Positions 41,962 to 49,625 of a stretch of 49,869 nucleotides of DNA are shown here, piece by piece. Source of the stretch: Planktosalinus sp963977065. GTDB lineage: Bacteria > Bacteroidota > Bacteroidia > Flavobacteriales > Flavobacteriaceae. How positions within the stretch are numbered: the stretch's first letter is position 1; every line of letters starts with the position of its first letter. The stretch is from positions 1 through 49,869 of the forward strand of contig CAXBNF010000019.1 in NCBI GenBank assembly GCA_963977065.1, given 5' to 3'. The notes beneath the pieces were generated by a model that was not told where the DNA came from, made no database searches, and was given only the letters and a program-made list of their open reading frames with translations. Position numbers and translations under genes: made by a program.

Positions 41962-44949
41962 TTAAAAGTTTAGTTCGACACCCAGGGCGATTCGTCTTAA
42001 TGGAGGCAAGAAGCCATTGCGTTGTTCGGGGTCTGTTCCTTTAAAGTTGGTTATGGTGAACAAGTTTTGACCCTGAAGTGAGATGCTGCAGGATGTTTGT
42101 TGTTGAAGCGGTAATTTATAGGACAGTACTAAGGTTTTTAACCTTATAAAAGAGGCGTCACTTACTGCTCCGTTACTTTGTGTAAATTGGCTATAGGCAT
42201 TTAGAGCCTCGGGGTCTGCCCCCGAAGTGAATCGTTGCATGAAAGCCTGATCCCCAGGTGCCTGCCATCTGTCCATTGCTCCAATGGGCTGATTTGCCAG
42301 AGTACCCGGTGTACCAGTGAGGCGGTATTGGTTGTAGCCTTGTCTTTTCATAAATTGAAAAAAGACATTGAGCGCCCAATTTTTATATTCTAAGTTGTTA
42401 TTGAGACCCCCATAAAATTTCGGAGAGAAGTCGGCGATATATTGTCTATCTTCCAAGGGTGTAATCATCCCATCCTCATTAAAATCCACAAATTCGAATA
42501 GTCCTGTTTCGGGATTCACCCCTTTCAGTTCGTATAATTTTACAATAGAAAGTGGTTGACCGATGACCAATTGGTTGTTGAATGAGGTGTCTTCGAGTCC
42601 CGGGAATTCCAGCAATTTGTTTTTGGGTATTGAGAGGTTTAAATCGGCACTCCATTTGAAGCTGTTTTTGCGAAAGATGTTTGCCGAAAGTTCAAATTCC
42701 CAACCGTAGTTTTCGACGAGCGCATCGAGGTTGCCTTGAATACCTGTAAAGCCGGTGGTTGCGGGAAGCGGGTATTGAATCAATTGGTTTGATGAGCGGT
42801 TGTTGTAATAGGCTATGGTGGTAGAAAGCCTGTTTTGGAAAAAGCCTAAATCGAGCGCCATTTCCCATTTTTTGTTTTCTTCCCATTTGAAATTGGGGTT
42901 GAGCAATCGGATGGGCACCAATCCTATATTTTCGTCATATTGGTCGTCAGTTATATTGTAGTTTTGCAGGTATTGGTAATCACCAATCTGGTCGTTGCCT
43001 GTAATTCCGTAGCCGGATCTTATTTTTCCAAAACTCAGCCAGGGAGCGTCCAGTTCTTCAGAAAATAGCCAAGCTGCACCGACTGCTCCAAAGTTCCCAT
43101 ATTTGTTGCCCGGTCCAAATCGGCTTGAGCCGTCCCTTCTCCCTGTGATGTTTAGATAGAGTTTTTCTTTGAAACTGTAATTGATGCGCGCAAAGAGGGA
43201 TTGGCTGGTGTATTCGGTTTTATTTTCATTGGTAATGTTCAGCGTTGTTGCGGCGCTTATGTTATTGATGAACAAGTTTGAAGGAAAGCCAATAGCAATG
43301 AATCCATAGCGGTCGAAGGTTTGTTTTTGGAAGGTACTTCCCAGTAAGAGGTCGAGCGTACTAATTTCCCAATCCTTTGACCAGTTGAGTTGCGGCTCCA
43401 CAATCCAGGAGGCTCTGTCATTTTCCTGGACAAAGATTAAGGAGTTACTGCTTGTTAGCCCAAAAGCCGGGTCGAACATGGTATGCGGCATTGCATTGTT
43501 GTCATTTAATTGGGAGGTGTTGTAGCCGGTATTAATTTTGGCTTTTAAGGATGGTGTTATATTGTATCCCACAGAGAGGTTTGAGAACAAGTTTTTTGTA
43601 TCTGAATTGTAACTACCTTCCAGATTGGATAAGGGGTTTGTCCAGGAGGAGTTTTCCCAATTGAGGTTGCCTTCCTCATCAAAGAGGGCAGGGGCGTTGG
43701 GGGCCAATCTAGGTGCCGTGAAAGACAAGTCCAAACCTGGCAGGTTGTTGTTTTCGAGGGAGTAGCCTAAATTTAAGGCAAGTTCGAACTTTTGATTGTT
43801 ACTGTTGTGATTTATGTTTGTATTTGCAGTGAGTCTATCGTACTTAAACTCTCCCGGATAAATCGTGGTTTCGTTTTGGTACATCCCACTGAGAAAAAAG
43901 CGTGTATTCTTATTCCCTCCTGAAACGGAGGCTTGAACCCTGTTTAAGTTTGCCTGTTTGCCGAGCAGTTCTTTCTGCCAGTTTGTATAGCGATTTTGAT
44001 CCCAGGTACCATTGATGTCATAGGCATTGAAAGGGTATTCTTCAATACCATCATTTGCAAAGGCTTCGCGTCGCATCTCCAGGTATTGCTGAGTATTGAG
44101 TAATTTTAGATTGTTTTGGGTGTGTGCAATACCTGTCGTGGTTTGAATGGATAAACGGGTTTTGCCTTCTTTGCCTTTTTTGGTAGTGATGAGCACCACG
44201 CCATTTGCCCCACGTGAGCCGTAGATGGCAGTTGCATCAGCATCTTTTAACACTTCGATAGAGGCTATTGAAGCGGGGTTTATTGCATTTAACGGGCTTA
44301 TATTATTGCCGGGGATGATGGCTCCCGAGGTGTCGTTATATCCCATTGTTTGAGAATCAATAGGAACTCCGTCTATGATGTATAGGGGAGCATTACCGGC
44401 TGCGATACTGTTTCGGCCTCTAATTTGGATGTTAAAACCGCTGCCCGGTACGCCTGAGGTTTCAGAAATATCGACGCCTGCCATTCGCCCTTGCATTGTT
44501 GCCAAGGGGTTATTTACCGGTTGGTTTTCGATTTCCTCAGCGGTGATTCTGGAGATGCTGCCTGTGCGTTCGCGGTCTTTGACAGCGTAGTAACCGGCAT
44601 TGATGACCACTTCTCGGAGGGTTGTGGCGTCTTCCTGCATTACAATATTAATCGTGTTGCGGTTGTTTACAGGTTCTTCAACCGGGGTGTAGCCGATATA
44701 GGAAATGATCAAAGTGTCGTTGGGTTGGGCAGTAATGTTGTACAACCCGTTAAAATCAGAGACGGTACCTCTTTGTTCTCCTTTGATGAGAACTGTTGCC
44801 CCGGGTATGGGTGAGGTACCGTCCTTGATTTGCCCTTGCACTTCCAAGGAGGAAGGTGTTTGGGCGAAAAGAGAAAAAGTGAGGGGCAACATAAGGAGGC
44901 AGGTTGTTATTTGCTGCCGTATGTTCTTGAATTGGTATTTATTTTTCAT
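41962..44949 (-). CDS. SusC/RagA family TonB-linked outer-membrane protein
   Basis: The 995-residue protein has a signal peptide (LLMLPLTFSLFAQ), a carboxypeptidase-regulatory-like domain (about 31-110, with GTVSDFNGLYNITA), a plug domain with the SusC hallmark VKDRERTGSISRITAEEIENQPVNNPLATMQGRMAGVDI, DADATAIYGSRGANGVVLITTKKG, and a 22-strand barrel to the C-terminal ALGVELNF. It should import substrates caught by the SusD lid using TonB energy. Dispersed repeats lie directly upstream of the start. Confidence 0.95.
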   Translation of the reverse strand: MKNKYQFKNIRQQITTCLLMLPLTFSLFAQTPSSLEVQGQIKDGTSPIPGATVLIKGEQRGTVSDFNGLYNITAQPNDTLIISYIGYTPVEEPVNNRNTINIVMQEDATTLREVVINAGYYAVKDRERTGSISRITAEEIENQPVNNPLATMQGRMAGVDISETSGVPGSGFNIQIRGRNSIAAGNAPLYIIDGVPIDSQTMGYNDTSGAIIPGNNISPLNAINPASIASIEVLKDADATAIYGSRGANGVVLITTKKGKEGKTRLSIQTTTGIAHTQNNLKLLNTQQYLEMRREAFANDGIEEYPFNAYDINGTWDQNRYTNWQKELLGKQANLNRVQASVSGGNKNTRFFLSGMYQNETTIYPGEFKYDRLTANTNINHNSNNQKFELALNLGYSLENNNLPGLDLSFTAPRLAPNAPALFDEEGNLNWENSSWTNPLSNLEGSYNSDTKNLFSNLSVGYNITPSLKAKINTGYNTSQLNDNNAMPHTMFDPAFGLTSSNSLIFVQENDRASWIVEPQLNWSKDWEISTLDLLLGSTFQKQTFDRYGFIAIGFPSNLFINNISAATTLNITNENKTEYTSQSLFARINYSFKEKLYLNITGRRDGSSRFGPGNKYGNFGAVGAAWLFSEELDAPWLSFGKIRSGYGITGNDQIGDYQYLQNYNITDDQYDENIGLVPIRLLNPNFKWEENKKWEMALDLGFFQNRLSTTIAYYNNRSSNQLIQYPLPATTGFTGIQGNLDALVENYGWEFELSANIFRKNSFKWSADLNLSIPKNKLLEFPGLEDTSFNNQLVIGQPLSIVKLYELKGVNPETGLFEFVDFNEDGMITPLEDRQYIADFSPKFYGGLNNNLEYKNWALNVFFQFMKRQGYNQYRLTGTPGTLANQPIGAMDRWQAPGDQAFMQRFTSGADPEALNAYSQFTQSNGAVSDASFIRLKTLVLSYKLPLQQQTSCSISLQGQNLFTITNFKGTDPEQRNGFLPPLRRIALGVELNF

Positions 44950-44969
44950 ATTTTTGGTTTGTCCTTCCC

Positions 44970-45170
44970 CGGCTTCGACTCCGCTCAGCCTCCGGTAAAC
45001 GGAAATGATTAGAGCCTTGCCCGGAAAGGTGGTTAGTAATTGTCCTCACCCGGCTTCGACACTTCGACAAGCTCAGTACATCGCTCCGCTCAGCCTCCGG
45101 TAAACGGAAATGAGTAGCGTCATGCCAAGTAAGGTGGTTAGTAAATAGTTATTAGGCCTTCTCGTTCCGT
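44970..45170 (+). repeat. Duplicated dispersed repeat block upstream of the SusC gene
   Basis: Two related segments follow each other. Each holds ccggcttcgac, tccgctcagcctccggtaaa, cggaaatga and aaggtggttagtaa. The second copy is longer because it carries an extra cacttcgacaagctcagtac. They lie between the SusC start and the structured segment at 45281. Confidence 0.8.
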
Positions 45171-45209
45171 CGAAAGTTGGAGGAGGTCTTTTTTTCGTTT
45201 TTGCAAGCT

Positions 45210-45252
45210 TGACGAGGTTGCTTCACCCCAACTTTGTTGGCGTTCGCAATGA
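45210..45252 (+). repeat. Dispersed gacgag...gcaatgac repeat
   Basis: It starts ttgacgaggttgcttcaccc, has an aactttgtt middle and ends ggcgttcgcaatgact. The ends pair around a short loop. Confidence 0.75.
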
Positions 45253-45280
45253 CTCCAGTTTGAAGTTTCATTTTGTTTGG

Positions 45281-45363
45281 GCACTCCGGGCCCCTTGCCT
45301 CATGGCTAAATGATATTTACAAGGGGCGTGGCTTGACCCACCGGGTCAGCCGGTATGGAGTGC
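45281..45363. other. Three-stem structured segment
   Basis: A 7-bp outer stem GCACTCC/GGAGTGC (45281-45287 and 45357-45363) encloses two hairpins: CCCCTTG/CAAGGGG (45291-45297 and 45320-45326) and TGACCC-ACC-GGGTCA (45334-45348). All pairs are perfect. It is not a tRNA. It could be a structured RNA or a mobile-element end. Function unknown. Confidence 0.6.
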
Positions 45364-45653
45364 TTAGCTAATTTGAGCAAGCTTAGAGTGGGTTTGTCAT
45401 AGGCGTTTCATTATTGATTGAACAATTGATTAAGCGGTACCGCAACAAGTACGGTACGACATTGGATGTTTAAACAAAATGAATCTTGGGTTGAGTGGAT
45501 GTAAACATGGCCTTGTTAACGGAGTGCCTTTGGCTCTTGGGACGATTTGTAAAATGCATCACGAGATACCCGCCATACTACTACGCTAAAGCTTCGAAGC
45601 ACGAAGCGCGGGCATGAAAAAGGCGTGAAACTCAACTTACCGCTATCAAGGTA

Positions 45654-45738
45654 CTGGTATACCCGCACACGAATAAGAGAGTCCACGCCCGGGTCGTGAA
45701 CATCCTTGCTTATTCTCTCGCGTGCTAAAAATTACCAG
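45654..45738. other. Imperfect long inverted repeat
   Basis: CTGGTA/TACCAG outer arms, GCACACGA/TCGCGTGC next arms and CACG-N7-CGTG core are nested in 85 bp. The remaining 45364-45870 stretch has no supported gene; it also holds GTACCG/CGGTAC (45437-45457) and a GCTTCG/CGAAGC hairpin near 45590-45610. Confidence 0.5.
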
Positions 45739-45870
45739 TTTTTGATAACGAGATTCTAAGCGAATGCTTCTAATGTTTTGCTAAAGAAGTAAACGCAAAA
45801 ATAAAATAAAATAAGTTCAACTATTGCAATTAATGAACTTATAAAAAACAAATATATAAATAATTTTCAT

Positions 45871-45888
45871 ATTGTCAAATTTGACAAT
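45871..45888. promoter_or_regulatory. Perfect 18-bp palindrome, likely operator
   Basis: ATTGTCAAATTTGACAAT is fully self-complementary. It lies 32 bp upstream of the XRE gene start and is flanked by AT-only DNA. This is where an autoregulatory site would be expected. Confidence 0.7.
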
Positions 45889-45920
45889 TATTTTTTTAAA
45901 TAAAGTTACAACTTCACCAA

Positions 45921-46157
45921 GTGGAGGATTATAGTAAAACATATTATATAGCTTTTGGTAAACATCTAGAGTATTTAATTGAAAAATATAATTTAGATGT
46001 AATGACCGTGGCTTCATTAGGGAAAATTGAACCTAAACAAGTATATCGTGTCTTGAAAGGAGAGCACGGTGCTTCAATGAAAACAATACTTTCCTTAGCG
46101 AAAGGTTTGAATATTCATCCTAGGGAGTTGTTTGATTTTGATTTTGTAAAAGAATAA
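45921..46157 (+). CDS. Small XRE family regulator
   Basis: The 78-residue protein starts at a GTG (no in-frame ATG before the helix-turn-helix; an upstream in-frame stop is near 45897). The HTH is LDVMTVASLGKIEPKQVYRVLKGEHGASMKTILSLAKGL, with the usual C-terminal NIHPRELFDFDF. Such stand-alone regulators often belong to mobile or defence loci. The palindrome upstream suggests self-regulation. Confidence 0.8.
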   Translation: MEDYSKTYYIAFGKHLEYLIEKYNLDVMTVASLGKIEPKQVYRVLKGEHGASMKTILSLAKGLNIHPRELFDFDFVKE

Positions 46158-46295
46158 ATTTTATAAGAATGTTTTTTTCCTGACAATAAACCATTTCAAC
46201 AAAGAATTTATCGATTGCGCAACTTCATGTGGCGTGCCTCGCTTTTGAATTGCATCAAAAAGATGTTATAGACAGGGTGGTGGGGTTGAATTTTT

Positions 46296-46335
46296 GGGGA
46301 CTGTGGGGACTTTGGGGACTCTGGGGACTTTGGGG
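46296..46335 (+). repeat. Five GGGG runs at exact 9-nt period (quadruplex-capable)
   Basis: Runs start at 46296, 46305, 46314, 46323 and 46332 with 5-nt spacers (act-type). The spacing permits an intramolecular G-quadruplex on the + strand. Similar clusters are at 46976-47008 and 49694-49721. Confidence 0.85.
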
Positions 46336-46356
46336 TTGTTTGTGTTTTTTTGTAAT

Positions 46357-46914
46357 TTATTTTTGTGGTCTGTTTTTTCTTGCTTGGTACATTTTTTCTC
46401 TTAGGCCTCCTTCTTTTATAAATACTTTTTCAAGGGATTTTATTTGTTTGCTGAGCAAATAAGTTGTGACATTGATCAGGGACCACATTATGTTTGTGGT
46501 GATTTCAGGATTTGGGTGTTCTATTGCTTTTTTGAAGGTGTGATAGTTTGCGTTTGGGGTTTTGTTTATTTCGTCAAAGCGTTTTGACAGTTTGTGATTT
46601 CTGTCCCATTTTGCTATGTTGTTTGTCCTCATGTAGTCTTCAAAGTCGATCAATAGTTCTTCAAGGCTGGCTTTTGCAACGTTTGTTAGTTTGACTTCGG
46701 TTTCTTTTGAAGTTGCTGAGGCCATGCTTGCTTCTGCAATATTTTGTTTTCCTGAGCGTGCTGCCTGGATCATTTGGTCTTTTGTTCGGTCGAATTTGCT
46801 AAGGTATTTATTGCAGAAATAAACTGTGCCGTCATAAATTATTTCTGCCTTTTGATAGGTCAATAATTTGCGGTAACCACCGTGGGTGGGTATGAAGCCT
46901 TCAGGGTTATTCAT
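46357..46914 (-). CDS. Four-helix-bundle (S23/Avd-like) protein with suffix domain
   Basis: I choose the ATG at 46914 (185 residues). A longer frame from 47055 would read repeat DNA (PNVPKVPKVPP) and is not credible. YRKLLTYQKAEIIYDGTVYFCNKYL and DQMIQAARSGKQNIAEA are the first helices of the S23-like four-helix-bundle family. The C-terminal LLSKQIKSLEKVFIKEGGLREKMYQAR fits the four-helix-bundle suffix type. Related Avd proteins assist diversity-generating retroelements, but no reverse transcriptase is visible here. The function is otherwise unknown. Confidence 0.85.
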   Translation of the reverse strand: MNNPEGFIPTHGGYRKLLTYQKAEIIYDGTVYFCNKYLSKFDRTKDQMIQAARSGKQNIAEASMASATSKETEVKLTNVAKASLEELLIDFEDYMRTNNIAKWDRNHKLSKRFDEINKTPNANYHTFKKAIEHPNPEITTNIMWSLINVTTYLLSKQIKSLEKVFIKEGGLREKMYQARKNRPQK

Positions 46915-46975
46915 TGTTAACGAATGTTTCGGTTGATCGTAACTAAGGTAATGATTTTTTTTGTTTTGGTGGGTT

Positions 46976-47066
46976 GGGGGGACTTTGGGGACTTTGGGGA
47001 CATTGGGGACGGGATTGCTTCTCCGCCTTTGGCGGATCCAGCCTTCGGCAGGCACGGCGCAATGAC
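46976..47066 (+). repeat. G-run tandem repeat joined to a gacgag-type repeat
   Basis: GGGG runs at 46978, 46987, 46996 and 47005 keep the 9-nt period. The last runs directly into gacgggattgcttctccgcc...cggcgcaatgactg. The two repeat types appear as one composite unit. Confidence 0.8.
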
Positions 47067-47086
47067 TGTTCCTTTTGATTTAAAAT

Positions 47087-47108
47087 GAACCCCTCATTTG
47101 AGGGGTTC
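47087..47108 (-). terminator. Rho-independent-like terminator on the minus strand
   Basis: GAACCCCTC (47087-47095), ATTT loop and GAGGGGTTC (47100-47108) form a perfect 9-bp stem. On the minus strand a short T-rich stretch (ATTTTAAA) follows. It ends the small membrane protein transcript. Confidence 0.75.
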
Positions 47109-47113
47109 GGGAT

Positions 47114-47287
47114 TTATGGTTTGCATTTATTTACTAACCATTTTAGCAGGGATGATATTAGGAAGCTTATTATTGCTCCCAGAGTTGCCATTAGGGCTGT
47201 GAGGAGCAGGTCTGTGACGGGGAGGTTTGGTAGCAGGCTGCAGGCGGTTCCTCCCCAGAAGCTTAGGCGTTGTGTTCCTATCACCAC
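47114..47287 (-). CDS. Small single-span membrane protein (GTG start)
   Basis: The reading frame opens at GTG 47287 or 47284 and encodes about 56 residues. It has one membrane helix and a basic tail: DLLLTALMATLGAIISFLISSLLKWLVNKCKP. It begins 3 nt after the stop of the next upstream gene and is in the same frame, so a stop-codon read-through product is also possible. The terminator at 47087 follows at once. Holin-like size and layout are suggestive only. Confidence 0.5.
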   Translation of the reverse strand: MVIGTQRLSFWGGTACSLLPNLPVTDLLLTALMATLGAIISFLISSLLKWLVNKCKP

Positions 47288-47290
47288 AGG

Positions 47291-47566
47291 TTATTGGTTT
47301 GGGTTGAGCAGGGGGTTTGGGGGTATGGCTGCTCCTTTCCATTCGGGGTCCTGGTCGTCGTCGATGTCTTTGATGACTGACTGGCTGACGACGGTTGCAA
47401 CAGTTCCTGCAACTGTTATATAGCCTGCGAGAGTTACCAGTGCTGCCGGTAACACTACCGGTGCTGCGATTATGGCGCCGCCTGCTGCTGTGAGGGCGAT
47501 GCCGATGTTGCGGAGTGTGCGGAAAAACCTGGGGGTGGGTTGTTCCATTCTTTGAATTACATTCAT
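47291..47566 (-). CDS. Small membrane protein, two-helix, holin-like layout
   Basis: The 91-residue protein has a basic N-terminus (MNVIQRMEQPTPRFFRTLR), two predicted helices (IGIALTAAGGAIIAAPVV and AALVTLAGYITVAGTVATVVSQ) and a charged tail (KDIDDDQDPEWKGA). It sits between a DUF5675 gene and a second small membrane protein, an order that resembles phage lysis cassettes. The family is not recognised; the holin idea is inference. Confidence 0.65.
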   Translation of the reverse strand: MNVIQRMEQPTPRFFRTLRNIGIALTAAGGAIIAAPVVLPAALVTLAGYITVAGTVATVVSQSVIKDIDDDQDPEWKGAAIPPNPLLNPNQ

Positions 47567-47620
47567 AGTTTTGGGTTTTTAGGGTTTGTTTGAGATATTG
47601 CTTGCATGACGAGTTTGCTT

Positions 47621-47746
47621 CTCCGCCTTTGGCGGATTCGGCGGACACTCAGCGTGACCGGACGAGTTTGCTTCGCTACGCTCCCTCCTTCGGCGGGCAC
47701 GGCGCAATGACTGGTCTTTTGATGCTTGTTTTGTTTGGTCCTCACC
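47621..47746 (+). repeat. 126-bp direct repeat, copy 1
   Basis: This segment (ctccgcctttggcggattcg to ggtcctcacc) matches 48048-48173 with about five differences and no gaps. It contains a gacgagtttgcttcgctacg...cggcgcaatgac unit. Confidence 0.85.
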
Positions 47747-47805
47747 CTACCTTCTCCGCCTTTGGCGGATTCGGCAGGCAAGGCCCCCGGCCCCCTCTCC
47801 CACAC

Positions 47806-47858
47806 TTCGACCCTTCGACAAGCTCAGGACAGGCAAGCTCAGTGACCGGAGAGGGGGA
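47806..47858 (+). repeat. Dispersed ttcgacaagctcag repeat with GC-rich repeat arms
   Basis: cacttcgacccttcgacaag then ctcaggacaggcaagctcag is an insertion of the ttcgacaag family. It splits a GC-rich ccccctctccc...gagaggggg element (47777-47860) into two halves. Confidence 0.75.
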
Positions 47859-48047
47859 GTGGATTTGGAAAGGGTGTGTTGCCTTGTTTCAATTTAAACT
47901 GGGGGTTGCGTTGCCTTTTGTCAGCCTAAATACTGCTTGGGTTGACGAGTTTGCTTTGCTGCGCTCCCTGCTTTTGGCAGGCACGCACTATGACTGGGGG
48001 TTGATTGGCGATATTGCGTTTGTTGACGAGATCCCCGCCTCCTCCTT

Positions 48048-48173
48048 CTCCGCCTCTGGCGGATTCGGCGGACACTAAGCGTGACCGGACGAGTTTGCTT
48101 CGCTACGCTCCCTCCTTCGGCGGGCACGGCGCAATGACGGGTCTTTTGATGCTCGTTTTGCTTGGTCCTCACC
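48048..48173 (+). repeat. 126-bp direct repeat, copy 2
   Basis: This is the partner of 47621-47746, 427 bp away. It is preceded by gacgagatccccgcc, the same core as in the 90-bp repeats near 24120. The 47567-48239 gap is wholly made of such repeats and I see no gene in it. Confidence 0.85.
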
Positions 48174-48239
48174 CCCCGGCCCCCTCTCCCAAGGAGAGGG
48201 GGAGTTCATTTTTGCTTGGGAGTGCTATTCGGATGGGGG

Positions 48240-48650
48240 TTATTTGCCCGAGTGTTCCGAATTGATGGTCAGGAAGATGGGTTCGCCTTCTTCTCGGAAT
48301 GCTTCCACCCGCATCAGGATTTGGTCTATTGCTCTGCGGGAGCCGAGGCCTTTTCCTATGCCTGTGAGTTGTGACACGGGGGCAATACAGCCTCTTAGTT
48401 CGGTGCGGGCATCATTTGCCGGGTGTAGCAGGATGCCACTACGGTTGGGTACTTCCAGCACCCTAAGGTGGTGTTTGAAAGCCGGGGAGTAGAACGGTTT
48501 GATCTCGTAAGTGCCATCGGGGATGCAGGAGCTATTTTTCTCGTTGCATTGCCAGGGGAGTTCGATGGTGAAGCAAATGAGCTTGTCGTCATAGAATAGT
48601 GTACCGTTTGTTCCTTCTTTGTAGTGGGTGCGGTGTAAAATTAAGTCCAT
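48240..48650 (-). CDS. DUF5675 family protein
   Basis: The 136-residue protein fits DUF5675: MDLILHRTHYKEGTNGTLFYDDKLICFTIELPW, IPDGTYEIKPFYSPAFKHHLRVLEVPNRSGILLHPANDARTELRGCIAP, and LGSRRAIDQILMRVEAF near the end. The family is found in phage and prophage-like loci and may have a YkuD-like fold (the HPAN...GC.A block), which I infer. No signal peptide. It lies 11 nt after the 251-residue gene, so the two are co-transcribed. Confidence 0.85.
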   Translation of the reverse strand: MDLILHRTHYKEGTNGTLFYDDKLICFTIELPWQCNEKNSSCIPDGTYEIKPFYSPAFKHHLRVLEVPNRSGILLHPANDARTELRGCIAPVSQLTGIGKGLGSRRAIDQILMRVEAFREEGEPIFLTINSEHSGK

Positions 48651-48661
48651 CGTTTTTAATT

Positions 48662-49417
48662 TTAAGGTTGATCCACACTTGCGATTGCCAGGGCGTTGAA
48701 GGACCCATTTTTAAGCGGGTACATCTCGCCGTTTACTTCCTGGAAGAAGTTGACGCCGACGAGTTGCAGTACCGGGTGTGTGCTGGCAGCTGATATGGAT
48801 GCACTTAAGGTTAAAGCCGGTTGTGTTTGCATATCCCAAGGTATGATGGCTGACTCGTCGTGTCCTTCTTCAAAGGAACGTCCTTCAAAATCGGTTGCAC
48901 AGATGCCTCCTACGATTTGGATGTGGGTAGTGCCTTGTGGTGCTTCGATGGTTTCCCGGGGGATGAACTCATCGATTTGCAGGTCGTAGGTACCGTTTGG
49001 ACGGTCGAAGACGGGTGTGTAGCCATTGAAGAACACGGTGGACAGTTTCCCACGGATGTTGAAGTCGAAGTCCACGAGGAGTTGCATATTGCCATCCTGA
49101 ATGGTTCTGCTTCCTCGGTCGTTTATGGTATCGCTTTTAACGACTTGCATCAATTTTTGGGTGAGTCTTGAGGTGACCCGGTTGTCTTTTGCACGTCTCA
49201 ACAGGATTCGCACTCCTTTACGGATGACTTGCCCTGCTTTGCCGGCGGTACCGAATTCCTGCCCGTTTTCACGAGTGCGTTGGAATGCCGGGTCATTTTT
49301 GATGCGGTTTGCATCGATGCCTCCTTTTTCACGGACGAGGTGCCCGTCTTTTGTTTTGTAAAAGGTCATGTCGCCCATGGTGCCTTTTACCTTAATAATG
49401 CCTTTTTGTCTTGCCAT
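48662..49417 (-). CDS. Conserved hypothetical protein (MARQKG type)
   Basis: The 251-residue protein has a basic N-terminus with a conserved-looking start (MARQKGIIKVKGTMGDMTFYKTKDGHLVREKGG, then NDPAFQRTRENGQEFGTAGKAGQVIRKGVRILL). The second half is beta-rich with Asp/Gly turns (FNGYTPVFDRPNGTYDLQIDEFIPRETI, GTTHIQIVGGICATDFEGRSF). I know this start from unnamed proteins in Bacteroidota but no function. It could be a structural or head-like protein; evidence is weak. It precedes DUF5675. Confidence 0.7.
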   Translation of the reverse strand: MARQKGIIKVKGTMGDMTFYKTKDGHLVREKGGIDANRIKNDPAFQRTRENGQEFGTAGKAGQVIRKGVRILLRRAKDNRVTSRLTQKLMQVVKSDTINDRGSRTIQDGNMQLLVDFDFNIRGKLSTVFFNGYTPVFDRPNGTYDLQIDEFIPRETIEAPQGTTHIQIVGGICATDFEGRSFEEGHDESAIIPWDMQTQPALTLSASISAASTHPVLQLVGVNFFQEVNGEMYPLKNGSFNALAIASVDQP

Positions 49418-49625
49418 TTTATTGGTTTTTAGGGGTTAAACATAGGGCAAACATAGGGCAGGGGTGGGGTGGAAAACGAATGTGGGGCGTAAAGGTGCGT
49501 GTTTTGCATATTTTTGCGCGCGCTTCGATACATCCGCCGAATCCGCCAAAGGCGGAGAAGGCGGACACTCAACGTGACAGGTAGCGTTTTTTTAATTGAA
49601 TTCTGACTTGGGTTGACGGGTTTGC

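Noticed and set aside
45281..45363. tRNA reading of the 83-nt structured segment
   Set aside because: It has an acceptor-like stem but no anticodon arm or TTC loop.
46357..46914. Diversity-generating retroelement accessory protein (Avd)
   Set aside because: There is no reverse transcriptase, template repeat or variable C-type lectin in the window, so I kept only the fold-level call.
46915..47055. N-terminal extension of the four-helix-bundle protein
   Set aside because: It reads the 9-bp G-run repeats (VPNVPKVPKVPP). The ATG at 46914 gives the normal start.
47127..48172. Several Arg/Pro/Ser-rich frames in the repeat block
   Set aside because: They overlap real genes or are translations of dispersed repeats (for example SVRRIRQRRRS), with biased composition and no start signals.
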